The position numbers and the translations under genes are program-made. 64,000 nt of DNA from an uncultured Lachnospiraceae bacterium (GTDB taxonomy: Bacteria; Bacillota; Clostridia; Lachnospirales; Lachnospiraceae), in assembly GCA_947626775.1 (NCBI GenBank), contig CANQTL010000016.1:1-64000 (forward strand), written 5' to 3'. Shown one piece after another: positions 50,203 through 58,724 of the stretch; the first letter of the stretch is position 1, and every line of letters starts with the position of its first letter. Under the pieces are notes generated by a model, which did not search any database, was not told the origin of the DNA, and saw only the letters and a program-made list of their open reading frames with translations.

Positions 50203-52103
50203 TGCCGGGACCGATGGGAAGAAGAATGCCGAGAGGCAGGAGAATAGAAAATCCGGGCGCCGTGTTCAAACGGCTGATGAAATATGTGACAAAAAATTAC
50301 GGCGTGCATCTGGTGATTGTCGCGGTGCTGATTCTCGTAAGCGTCCTCGCGAACGTGCAGGGAACCATGTTTATCCAGCGGCTGATCGACGACTATATCG
50401 CGCCCATGCTCACGTCGGATACGCCCGATTTCGGGCCGTTAGCGGGGGCGATCGGGCGGGTGGCCTGTTTCTATGCGATCGGCGTGGCGTCGTCCTACGC
50501 CTACAACCGCATCATGATCAACGTGACCCAGGGGACGCTCAGAAATGTGCGTGACGACCTGTTCTCTCACATGCAGTCGCTGCCGATCAAATATTTCGAC
50601 ACGCACTCGCATGGAGATATTATGTCAACTTACACCAACGATACGGATACGCTCCGACAGATGATCAGCCAGAGTATGCCGCAGATGTTCAACAGCGCGA
50701 TCACAGTTGTCAGCGTGTTTATCAGTATGCTTGTGCTGAGTATCCCGCTGACCGTCGTGACACTTGTCATGGTGGCGGTCATGCTGGTTGTCACCAAGAA
50801 TGTGGCGGGTCTGAGCAGCAGATATTTCCTGCAGCAGCAGAAGGATCTGGGAAAGGTCAACGGCTTCATCGAGGAGATGATGGACGGTCAGAAGGTGGTC
50901 AAGGTCTTCTGCCATGAGGAGGAGAATATCCGGCAGTTCAACGAGCTGAACGACGCTCTCTACCACAGCGCGGACAAGGCGAATTATCTGGTCAATATCG
51001 TGGGGCCGGTCAACGCGCAGCTGGGCAATGTCAGCTATGTGATCTGCGCTATCGTGGGTGGTGTGCTGGCGCTCTCCGGAATCTCCGGGCTGACGCTTGG
51101 AGAGCTGGCGAGTTTCCTGACTTTTAACAAGAGTTTTAATATGCCTATTAACCAAGTGAGTCAACAGTTTAATTCCATCGTCATGGCGATGGCGGGCGCG
51201 GAGCGTATTTTCAAGATGATGGACGAGACGTCCGAGACGGATAACGGCTATGTGACGCTGGTGCACGTGAAGGAAGAGAACGGCAGGCTGGTGGAGAACC
51301 CGAAGCGGACGGGACGCTGGGCCTGGAGACACGAGCATCAGGCGGACCACTCCGTGGATTACGTGGAGTTAAAGGGCGACGTGGTGTTCGACGGCGTGGA
51401 TTTCGGCTACAACGACGACAAGATGGTGCTGCACGACGTGCGGCTCTACGCCGAGCCGGGACAGAAGATTGCCTTCGTCGGTTCCACCGGCGCGGGCAAG
51501 ACGACCATTACGAACCTGATCAACCGCTTCTACGATATCCAGGACGGCAAGATCCGCTACGACGGCATCAACGTGAACAAGATTAAGAAGGCGGATCTGC
51601 GGCGCTCCCTCGGCATCGTGCTGCAGGATACGCACCTCTTTACGGGAACAGTCATGGACAATATCCGCTACGGCAAACTGGACGCCACCGACGAGGAAGT
51701 GGTCGCGGCGGCGAAACTGGCCAATGCGGACGGCTTTATCAGGCTGCTCCCGCAGGGTTATAACACAGTGCTCACCGGTGACGGCGCGAACCTGAGCCAG
51801 GGACAGAGACAGCTTCTCGCCATCGCGCGCGCGGCTATCGCGGACCCGCCGGTTCTGATCCTGGACGAGGCGACCAGCTCCATCGATACCAGAACCGAGC
51901 GCATCGTGCAGGACGGTATGGATAAGCTGATGAACGGCAGAACGACTTTTGTGATCGCCCACAGGCTCTCCACCGTCAAGAATTCTGACTGTATCATGGT
52001 TCTGGAGCAGGGCCGCATCATTGAGCGGGGCACCCACGAACAGCTTCTGGATGAGAAGGGCAAGTACTATCAGCTGTACACGGGCAACGCGATTGCAACG
52101 TAG
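50202..52103 (+). CDS. heterodimeric ABC exporter, subunit with canonical ATP site
   Basis: A 633-residue half-transporter with standard motifs: Walker A G-S-T-G-A-G-K-T-T, Walker B L-I-L-D-E-A-T-S with the catalytic Glu, and I-A-H-R-L-S. The signature segment is N-L-S-Q-G-Q-R-Q. A basic N-terminal extension (M-P-R-G-R-R-I-E) and an insert before the ATPase domain (E-E-N-G-R-L-V-E-N-P-K-R-T-G-R-W) distinguish it. It pairs with the preceding subunit and converges with the minus-strand permease gene. Confidence 0.94.
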   Translation: MPGPMGRRMPRGRRIENPGAVFKRLMKYVTKNYGVHLVIVAVLILVSVLANVQGTMFIQRLIDDYIAPMLTSDTPDFGPLAGAIGRVACFYAIGVASSYAYNRIMINVTQGTLRNVRDDLFSHMQSLPIKYFDTHSHGDIMSTYTNDTDTLRQMISQSMPQMFNSAITVVSVFISMLVLSIPLTVVTLVMVAVMLVVTKNVAGLSSRYFLQQQKDLGKVNGFIEEMMDGQKVVKVFCHEEENIRQFNELNDALYHSADKANYLVNIVGPVNAQLGNVSYVICAIVGGVLALSGISGLTLGELASFLTFNKSFNMPINQVSQQFNSIVMAMAGAERIFKMMDETSETDNGYVTLVHVKEENGRLVENPKRTGRWAWRHEHQADHSVDYVELKGDVVFDGVDFGYNDDKMVLHDVRLYAEPGQKIAFVGSTGAGKTTITNLINRFYDIQDGKIRYDGINVNKIKKADLRRSLGIVLQDTHLFTGTVMDNIRYGKLDATDEEVVAAAKLANADGFIRLLPQGYNTVLTGDGANLSQGQRQLLAIARAAIADPPVLILDEATSSIDTRTERIVQDGMDKLMNGRTTFVIAHRLSTVKNSDCIMVLEQGRIIERGTHEQLLDEKGKYYQLYTGNAIAT

Positions 52104-52147
52104 AGGGAAGGATATAGACGCGGGCGCCAATATCGCTCTGCCTGCCC

Positions 52148-53395
52148 TTACAGGCTCCGCCTGCAGTATGTCCGCACCGACAGCAGGAGGAAGAGCGGAA
52201 TTTCCGCCGCGGGAACGGCCAGCATAAGCCATGGAGTCCACACCGTCCACGGTCCGATTTTTAGAAATTCAAAGTAAAAAGTCAGGGCATAGAAGAAGGA
52301 GTTCGTACCGCCAAGCGCACCGGAGGGAAGCAGGACGCGCAGCCAGGCGGCAAGATCGCTTCCAGTCATCATGTAAAAGACGGAGGGAAAAAGACAGAGC
52401 GCGATGGTCAGCCCCGTGGCGGCGGTTGTGTTCTGGCATGCGGCGGAGACAAAAAGGATGAGACTGACGCAGGAGAGCAGAGCGATCAGGCCCGCCAGCG
52501 TCACGAGTCCCTGCATCTGACCGATATTGACAGGCAGTAGGCAGGAGGCGGAGAAGAGCATCTGCAGGGAGGTGCGGCAGCTGTCCCAGCCGAAGATCGA
52601 GTTGGAGATGAGCAGAAAGACTGTCATGCACACCGAGAAGAGCGCCGCCGAGACGCACAGGGCGGACAGGATCTTGGCGGCTGCGAGAGTGCGCCTGCCG
52701 TATTTGGTGCTGCGCAGAATATCGTCCGCGCCGGTCTGGTACTCGGCGCAGAAGAGGGGCGCTGTGACGAGGGCGCAAAGAAGCGTCAACAGGAACAGAT
52801 ACAAGCCGAGATACTCCGCCATGTTAGAGTCATAGCCCTCGTAATAGTAAAAGGGCGGCTGTATCTGCGCGTACATCTTTTCCGCCAGCGCGATAGCGGC
52901 AGGGTTGTCTCTCTGTTCCATACGCATCAGGTCGCTTACGTGTATGCGGCAGCGGTCATAGAAGCCGAGCGCGTCCGCTTCGGAGATCGCTGCGTAGTCC
53001 GGCACTGCGCCGGTGTCTGCGTCGGCCATGACTTCCTTCAGCCTGGCGGTAAGGGCCGCATAGGGGAAGAGGTCCGAGGCGTATATGCCGGCGGGAAAAT
53101 CTTTGCTGTTTGGGTCGCCGTAACGCGCTGTGTTTTCACGGTAAGCGGCAAGCCCCGCGGCCATTTTTCCGGGCGTCACTTCGCCGTCCGTGGCGCTTCG
53201 CAGGCGCTTGCGCATGGCGAGCGCCGCAGGGCCTTTTAGCGTTGTCTCCCGACCGTTCTCTTCATAGCTGAATGTCACGTAGGTGACGGGCACCCAGGCC
53301 ATAAAGACGGACAGTACAAGCGCCGCCGCCAGAAAGAGAAGCGTGCTGCGCGTCCGCAGGATTCTCAGCAGTTCCAGTTTCCATATTTTTTTCAT
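52148..53395 (-). CDS. ABC transporter permease (ABC-2 like)
   Basis: A 415-residue membrane protein: an N-terminal helix (about 17-34), a large extracytoplasmic region (about 35-170) and a C-terminal block of five or six helices, the layout of ABC-2 type permeases. ATG 53395 is chosen because AGGAGGAAAGG lies upstream and it overlaps the stop of the ATPase gene by 4 nt. The longer frame to 53452 lies inside the ATPase gene. Last gene of the ECF-sigma-led minus-strand group. Substrate unknown. Confidence 0.82.
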   Translation of the reverse strand: MKKIWKLELLRILRTRSTLLFLAAALVLSVFMAWVPVTYVTFSYEENGRETTLKGPAALAMRKRLRSATDGEVTPGKMAAGLAAYRENTARYGDPNSKDFPAGIYASDLFPYAALTARLKEVMADADTGAVPDYAAISEADALGFYDRCRIHVSDLMRMEQRDNPAAIALAEKMYAQIQPPFYYYEGYDSNMAEYLGLYLFLLTLLCALVTAPLFCAEYQTGADDILRSTKYGRRTLAAAKILSALCVSAALFSVCMTVFLLISNSIFGWDSCRTSLQMLFSASCLLPVNIGQMQGLVTLAGLIALLSCVSLILFVSAACQNTTAATGLTIALCLFPSVFYMMTGSDLAAWLRVLLPSGALGGTNSFFYALTFYFEFLKIGPWTVWTPWLMLAVPAAEIPLFLLLSVRTYCRRSL

Positions 53396-54288
53396 ATCAC
53401 AGTATTCCTTTCCTCCTGCGGAAAAAGATGCAGGAACAAATCTTCCAGGCATGGGGCGCAGGAAACCGCGCCGGGCACTTCATCCGGTCCGCCGAGGTAT
53501 CTGATCCGCAGGCGCCTGTCCTCCTCGTTTCGCAGATTGACGATATGCAGATTTTGCTCACAGCGTGCAAGCGCTTCGGGCGGGATCACACACTCGCACA
53601 CCTGTCCGTGCATACGGCTGATCAGTTCCGGCGGCGTGCCGGTCAGAAGGATGCCGCCTTCTTTCATAATGGCGATGCGGGACGCGATGTACTCCACATC
53701 CGACACGATGTGGGTGGAGATCAGGACAATCCTGTCCCGGCTCAGCTCAGAGAGCAGATTGCGGAAGCGCACCCTTTCGCCGGGGTCGAGACCGCTTGTA
53801 GGTTCGTCAAGGATCAGCAGCTCCGGTTCGTTTAACAGCGCCTGGGCAATCCCCACACGGCGCTTCATGCCGCCGGAGAGCTTGACGATCCGTTTGTCGC
53901 GCACTTCGTCCAGAGTAAGCTGTGCCAGCAGTTTTGTGATTCTGGTGTTTGCCGTGTCGTCCGGCAGTCCTTTCAGGGCGGCGATATATTCCAGATATCT
54001 GCGCACGGTAAATTCCGGATAAAAGCCGAATTCCTGCGGCAGATAGCCGAGACGTTCTCGATAGCTGCCGCCCGAGAGCGAGATGTCCAGACCGTCGCAT
54101 AGGATGCAGCCTGATGTCGGCTGCATGATGCCGCAGAGCATCCGCATGAGCGTGGTTTTGCCGGAGCCGTTGGCGCCCAGAAGCCCCCAGACGCCCGGCG
54201 TAAGGCGCAGACTGACATCCCGGACGGCCTCCTTGATTCCTCTTTTTTCTTTGAAATATTTGGTGACATGTTCCAGTGTAATTTCCAT
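53392..54288 (-). CDS. ABC transporter ATP-binding protein
   Basis: A 298-residue ATPase with Walker A G-A-N-G-S-G-K-T-T, signature L-S-G-G-M-K-R-R, Walker B L-L-I-L-D-E-P-T and the switch histidine in I-S-T-H-I-V-S-D. The C-terminal 80 residues form an accessory region after the switch, as in bacitracin/lantibiotic-type transporters. It pairs with the permease that overlaps its 3' end. The leader (54301-54375) is strongly structured. GGGGG lies before ATG 54288. Confidence 0.92.
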   Translation of the reverse strand: MEITLEHVTKYFKEKRGIKEAVRDVSLRLTPGVWGLLGANGSGKTTLMRMLCGIMQPTSGCILCDGLDISLSGGSYRERLGYLPQEFGFYPEFTVRRYLEYIAALKGLPDDTANTRITKLLAQLTLDEVRDKRIVKLSGGMKRRVGIAQALLNEPELLILDEPTSGLDPGERVRFRNLLSELSRDRIVLISTHIVSDVEYIASRIAIMKEGGILLTGTPPELISRMHGQVCECVIPPEALARCEQNLHIVNLRNEEDRRLRIRYLGGPDEVPGAVSCAPCLEDLFLHLFPQEERNTVI

Positions 54289-54300
54289 AATACCCCCATT

Positions 54301-54375
54301 CCGGAGCGTTTTCGCGACGGGGCGACGCGAATCTCAAATTCGCGTCTGCCATCAGGGGAATTTGTGACGCTCCGG
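54301..54375 (-). promoter_or_regulatory. structured 5' leader of the ABC ATPase gene
   Basis: On the minus strand CCGGAGCGT (54375-54367) pairs with ACGCTCCGG (54309-54301), enclosing a second perfect hairpin GACGCGAAT/ATTCGCGTC (54346-54338, 54332-54324) with a 5-nt loop. The closing stem ends about 12 nt before the start codon. No known riboswitch class was recognised. Confidence 0.5.
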
Positions 54376-54387
54376 CACAAATTCTCG

Positions 54388-54471
54388 TGTGAAAAATCAG
54401 CACATCAGTGTGATTTTTCACACTACCCTCCATTTTGTGAAACAATCAGCGCATCAGTGTGATTTTTCACA
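54388..54471. repeat. two tandem copies of a 35-nt palindromic element
   Basis: Each copy is TGTGAAA-n-AATCA, about ten bases, TGATTTTTCACA: copy 1 at 54388-54422 (perfect dyad, arms 13 bp when extended) and copy 2 at 54436-54471 (one mismatch in the left arm). The shared right part of 27 bp differs at one base. Copy 2 overlaps the stop of the membrane protein gene at 54454. Candidate operator pair or tandem hairpins separating the two halves of the operon. Confidence 0.7.
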
Positions 54472-55224
54472 TAAGCGTCGCCCTTCCAGATATAGTACCC
54501 ACACGCAGGCGAGAGCGTACAGGAGCCACGGGAGATGTGTATTCCCGAAAACCGCGGCGCACCATATCGAAGTCTGCCGCACAGCCATACATGCAAGCCA
54601 TGCGGACAGCAGGCAGGCGGGAGGCGAAGCTCGCCGTATACGGGAAAATTCTCCGCGCGCAAGCAGCATCAGGAGCGCGCAGGCCGCGGTGAGAAACGGG
54701 ATCACGAGGTAGAGGAAGATGTTCGCCGCGCCAGTCTGCCGGTTTGCGGCGAGAATGATGAGAACCGCCAGCATACACAGTTCTCCGACGCCGCCAAAGA
54801 GAAGCTGCGCGGCGAAAACGCCGCAACCGGAGAAAAACGTGGAGCGTTCCAACTCCAGCATGCCGCAGCGGGACGGACGGCTAAGCAGCGGGGCGGCGCT
54901 CAGCGCGATGGCTGCGCCGCAGAAACTGAGCAGTGTCGGCGACAGCGGAGAGAGCGGAGAAAAGCCGGCTGGGTGGTATTCGGGCAGCATCCAGACGCAC
55001 AAGACGGACAGGATCGCGCCTTGCAGGAGCCAGAGGCGCAGCGCATAGAAGCGCAGCTGCTTGCCGATCAGCGCATAGAAAGGGAGGCGTCTGCGCGAGG
55101 GAAGCGAAGCATAGACGGCCTGTGCCGCTTCCGTGGCCTGCCGCAGGGAGGCTGCGTAATCTGCGCTGTACTCTATGACAAACATGCTGTGCAGTTCGTT
55201 TTTATCATTCTGTCGTCGCTTCAC
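54454..55224 (-). CDS. multi-pass membrane protein, probably coupled to the ECF sigma factor
   Basis: A 256-residue protein: a cytoplasmic N-terminal stretch of about 60 residues, then about six hydrophobic helices. The start overlaps the sigma factor gene by 20 nt, so the two are translated together, which is the usual place for an anti-sigma factor. No zinc-finger anti-sigma motif (H-x3-C-x2-C) is present, so the role is unproven. It may instead belong to the ABC module downstream. Not recognised as a named family. Confidence 0.7.
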   Translation of the reverse strand: MKRRQNDKNELHSMFVIEYSADYAASLRQATEAAQAVYASLPSRRRLPFYALIGKQLRFYALRLWLLQGAILSVLCVWMLPEYHPAGFSPLSPLSPTLLSFCGAAIALSAAPLLSRPSRCGMLELERSTFFSGCGVFAAQLLFGGVGELCMLAVLIILAANRQTGAANIFLYLVIPFLTAACALLMLLARGEFSRIRRASPPACLLSAWLACMAVRQTSIWCAAVFGNTHLPWLLYALACVWVLYLEGRRLCEKSH

Positions 55225-55774
55225 GATGAGAGTCTCCTTTCTTTGGTGGGATTTCGTCTGAGAGTATTCGCCGCATTTTTACAAGCGCCCGCCTGAGCCT
55301 GGTCTGCACGGTGCGGGCGGGAATCCCTGTGATGTCCGCAATCTCCCGGTATGTCAGTTCCTGTCCATAGCGAAGCAGCACCAGTTCCCGCGTCTGACTG
55401 TCCAGACAGGCGTAGGCGCGGGCCAGAAGCAGCCTGTTCTCGGCAGTCTGCAGTCCGGCTTCCGTGCAGGCGAACTGTCCGACCGTCTCTTCGCTGTATG
55501 ACAGCGCAGGCGGTGTGCGCCGCCGCAGATCGGCGCAGACATTGGACGCTATCCGATACAGCCAGGCGTGAAAGTGACCGCGCTGTTCGTACTGCCCGAG
55601 GAAGCGAACCAGCCGCAGAAAGGTCTCTTGCGCTGCGTCCTGCGCACTCTCACGGTCGGGCATGTGCCACAGGCAGTAACGCAGGACGGCGGGGTAGGTA
55701 AGCGCGATCAGTTCGTCCAGACATTCCTGCCTGCCCTTTTTCAGTTGTCGGATCAGCTTGTCTTCGCGTGTCAA
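55205..55774 (-). CDS. ECF-type RNA polymerase sigma factor
   Basis: A 189-residue group IV sigma factor. Region 2 contains D-A-A-Q-E-T-F-L-R-L-V-R and F-H-A-W-L-Y-R-I-A; region 4 has L-T-Y-R-E-I-A-D-I-T-G-I-P-A-R-T-V-Q-T-R. First gene of a minus-strand group: sigma, membrane protein, ABC ATPase, permease. Such modules often answer envelope or antimicrobial stress. The start is taken at ATG/GTG-type codon 55774, with AAAGGAGT just upstream. Confidence 0.92.
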   Translation of the reverse strand: MTREDKLIRQLKKGRQECLDELIALTYPAVLRYCLWHMPDRESAQDAAQETFLRLVRFLGQYEQRGHFHAWLYRIASNVCADLRRRTPPALSYSEETVGQFACTEAGLQTAENRLLLARAYACLDSQTRELVLLRYGQELTYREIADITGIPARTVQTRLRRALVKMRRILSDEIPPKKGDSHREATTE

Positions 55775-55843
55775 AACAGAACTCCTTTGTATGTCCCTGT
55801 TATCATAAACGCAGGAAAACGGAAAAAGGATTCAGCTGAATGC

Positions 55844-55886
55844 AAAAAAGACCGATCCGGGTATCCGCCCGAACCGGTCTTTTTGT
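55844..55886 (-). terminator. terminator of the OFA transporter gene
   Basis: AAAAAGACCGGTTCGGGC pairs with CCGGATCGGTCTTTTTT (minus strand, 55884 to 55844), with one or two G-T pairs, and a T-run follows. It lies between the transporter and sigma factor genes, which point the same way. Confidence 0.85.
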
Positions 55887-55939
55887 TTTGCCATATTGTT
55901 TCCGCGTCTGCGGCACCGCCATGGCGGCGCCTTTTACTC

Positions 55940-57250
55940 CTACGCGTTCGCTTTTTTGTCTTTGTCCATAGGCCGTACCAGGAATATGCTCAGGCACAGC
56001 GCGATGATGTAGAGCACGATCGTAAAGTACAGCACATTCTGATAGCCCACAGGGTTGATGCTGTTGCCGTGCGCGTCCGTGACAAACTCGCCCGTGCGGT
56101 TTACGATGAAGTTGGCAATCTGGTTGCCTGTCAGGCCCGCAAAAGCCCATGCAGACAATGTCACACCGTGCAGGGCGCTGATGCTGCCCATACCGTAGTG
56201 GTCGGAGAGCAGAGTCGGCACGTTCGAGAAACCGCCGCCGTAACCGGCATTGACTACAAAGATCAGGCCCAGAACCAGAACTGTCAGAAGCATATTGCCC
56301 TCGCCGTTTTTGATGCCGCCGGTGATCATCACGAGCCCCGTAAATACGATGGAGAGAATGAAGATCAGCTTGTAGATCGTGTTCCGGTCTTTCATCGTGT
56401 CAGCCCATGCGGAGAAGCCAAGACGGCCTCCTGCGTTGAAGATTGCGGAGACAGTGGAGATGATGCCTACCACGCCTGCCAGTCCGATACACTTCACGAT
56501 CATCTTCTCCTGGGAGATCAGCGCCAGACCACAGGTGATGTTGATGTAGAACATAACCCAGATGCCGATATAGTTTGTGACCGGGCGCGTCTTGATGACG
56601 GAGATAATGCCCTGTCCCTTCTCTTTTGTCTGCGGCTCATGCCAGCCCTCGGGCTTTTTCAGCAGCAGATGTCCTGCGAACATCATCACGAAGTATACGC
56701 AGGCCAGAATCCAGAACATCTTGTAGATGCCGCCTTCGCCCAGGTTGTCGAGCATCGCCTGCATGATCGGGCTGGCGATTGCCTTGGCTGCGCCGAAGCC
56801 CGCCACGGCCAGGCCGGTCGCCAGACCCTTGCGGTCTTCAAACCAGAGCATCAGCGTCTTGACAGGGGACAGATAACCGGTTCCAAGGCCGATTCCCATG
56901 ATGAAGCCGTAGCTTATGTAGATGCCGACCAACGCCAACGGGTTATGCTGATGCAGGCCGCCGTAATAGATGAAGAAACCGGTGCCCGCCATGCCCAGCG
57001 CGAAGCAGATTGCCGCGATCAGGGAGGACTTGTGGATATCCTTTTCCACAACATTGCCGAGAAATGCCGCCGACATGCCGAGGAAGAAGATCGCAAAGCT
57101 GAATGCCCACTCTGTTGCGCCCTTGGAAAAGCCGATGTAATCTGCGATCTCCTAGCTGAAAATAGACCAACAGTACACCGTACCGATGCTGCAATGGAGT
57201 AAGAGCGCCGGGATAGCGGCGCGTATCCATTTGTTTTCACTTGTTTTCAT
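55940..57250 (-). pseudogene. OFA family (oxalate/formate antiporter-like) MFS transporter with in-frame amber codon
   Basis: From ATG 57250 (AAAGGA upstream) the frame codes M-K-T-S-E-N-K-W-I-R and H-C-S-I-G-T-V-Y-C-W-S-I-F-S, then TAG at 57154-57152 (codon 33), then E-I-A-D-Y-I-G-F-S-K-G and a complete MFS body of about 12 helices ending at 55940. In relatives this position is Gln (S-I-F-S-Q-E-I), so a single CAG to TAG change is likely. Without it the protein would have 436 residues. Restart at ATG 57076 would lose the first helix and part of the second and has no ribosome binding site. Everything else in the frame is intact, so the mutation is recent, or the stop is read through. Confidence 0.85.
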
Positions 57251-57490
57251 TGTGCACATATCCTTTCTTTGGTTATAAATTCAATTTATTTTACTCCTAA
57301 CGGGGAAAAAATTCAAGGTGCGATGCCAGATTTGATTTCGGTTGAACAAACGATGCTTTTCGCTTATAATCATAATCAGTAAACGATGACGAAGGGGTTT
57401 GAAGCGGGCGGCGTGAGCGATCATGCCGCTTCCCGAAGCGGGAGAGGACGCCGCGAATGTGAGAGGGCGCCGCGCAGACAGGAGAGGCAC

Positions 57491-58666
57491 ATGAAGTACA
57501 GAGCCGACCGATACGGCAATCAGATTTCGCAGCTGGGCTACGGCTGTATGAGATTCAGCAGAAAGGGCAGCGCCATCGACTATGAGAAAGCGGAGCGGGA
57601 AGTCCTGCTCGCCATTGAGAAGGGCGTCAACTACTTTGATACCGCCTATGTTTATCCCGGCAGCGAGGAATGCCTGGGACGGATCCTCGACGAAAACAAG
57701 TGCCGGGACAGGGTGTATATTGCGACCAAGCTGCCGCAGTACATCATACGCTCCGCGGCGGCGGTCGACAGGACCTTCGACGAAGAGCTCGTCCGTCTGC
57801 GCACAGATTATATCGACTATTATCTGATGCACATGTTTACGGATACGGCGGAGTGGGAACATCTGAAGACCCTGGGGATTGAGGACTGGATCGCGGGACA
57901 GAAGGAGGCGGGACGCATCCGCAATATCGGATTCTCCTATCACGGTGAGACGGAGATGTTTCTACAGATTCTGGACGCCTATGACTGGGATTTCTGCCAG
58001 ATCCAGTATAACTATCTCGACGAACACACCCAGGCGGGGCGCAGAGGCCTGCAGGCAGCGGCGCAGAAAGGCGTTCCTGTCGTCATTATGGAACCGCTGC
58101 GCGGCGGTAAGCTGGTGAAGCTGCCGGACAGGGCAAAAGAGGCGCTGGCTGCGGACAGCAAGGGTTATAGTTCTGCGGAGCTCGGGCTCCGCTGGCTGTG
58201 GAATCAGCCGGAGGTGACCTGTGTGCTCTCGGGCATGAATTCCGAAGAGATGGTGGAGGAGAACTGCCGGATTGCAGCTGAGGCGGAGCCGGGAGATCTC
58301 ACGAAAGAGGATCTGGAGATCGTCGAACGGATCAAAGCGATCATCCGGGAGAAAGAAAAGGTAGGCTGCACGGGCTGCCGCTACTGCATGCCCTGTCCGA
58401 AAGGCGTGGACATCCCGGGCAATTTCTACTATTATAATCTGATGTATATGGAGAAAAAGGCGTCCGCCCGCTTTGAGTTTGCCCAGAATATGGGAATGAG
58501 AAAAGAACCGGGTTTTGCCTCCCAGTGCGCGAGCTGCGGCCTGTGCGAGCAGCACTGCCCCCAGCATCTCCCCGTCCGGGAGAAACTGAAAGAGGCCGAT
58601 CGTGCGCTCAGACCGCTGCCCTATAAGGCAGGCATCAGTATCGCCAGAAAGATCATTTTGAAATAG
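57491..58666 (+). CDS. aldo/keto reductase with C-terminal 4Fe-4S domain
   Basis: A 391-residue protein. The AKR barrel (1-280) has the catalytic region F-D-T-A-Y-V-Y (Asp and Tyr), the lysine in A-T-K-L-P and the H of Y-Y-L-M-H. The C-terminal part has two cysteine clusters: C-T-G-C-R-Y-C-M-P-C-P near residues 295-304, and C-A-S-C-G-L-C-E-Q-H-C-P near 345-356, as in ferredoxin-fused AKRs of anaerobes. ATG 57491 follows AGGAGAGG; the frame is open to 57386 without a good start. Converges with degV across a shared terminator. Confidence 0.92.
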   Translation: MKYRADRYGNQISQLGYGCMRFSRKGSAIDYEKAEREVLLAIEKGVNYFDTAYVYPGSEECLGRILDENKCRDRVYIATKLPQYIIRSAAAVDRTFDEELVRLRTDYIDYYLMHMFTDTAEWEHLKTLGIEDWIAGQKEAGRIRNIGFSYHGETEMFLQILDAYDWDFCQIQYNYLDEHTQAGRRGLQAAAQKGVPVVIMEPLRGGKLVKLPDRAKEALAADSKGYSSAELGLRWLWNQPEVTCVLSGMNSEEMVEENCRIAAEAEPGDLTKEDLEIVERIKAIIREKEKVGCTGCRYCMPCPKGVDIPGNFYYYNLMYMEKKASARFEFAQNMGMRKEPGFASQCASCGLCEQHCPQHLPVREKLKEADRALRPLPYKAGISIARKIILK

Positions 58667-58674
58667 AAGTACAG

Positions 58675-58724
58675 GAGAGCGGAGCGCGCCGGCAGAATTG
58701 GCGCAGCCGCTCTCAGGCTTTTTT
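58675..58724. terminator. shared terminator of the aldo/keto reductase and second degV genes
   Basis: GAGAGCGG (58675-58682) and CCGCTCTC (58707-58714) enclose a further GCC...GGC pairing; AGGCTTTTTT follows. The degV stop codon (58715-58713) lies in the right arm. Confidence 0.8.

Noticed and set aside
54388..54471. Possible CRISPR-like array
   Set aside because: Only two copies, each palindromic over its whole length, 13-nt gap, no cas genes. Better explained as tandem hairpins or operators.
55568..57202. A 544-residue plus-strand frame opposite the OFA transporter
   Set aside because: Long only because the transporter is GC-rich at third positions; His/Asp-rich product without domains. 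The minus strand gives a clear MFS protein apart from one amber codon.
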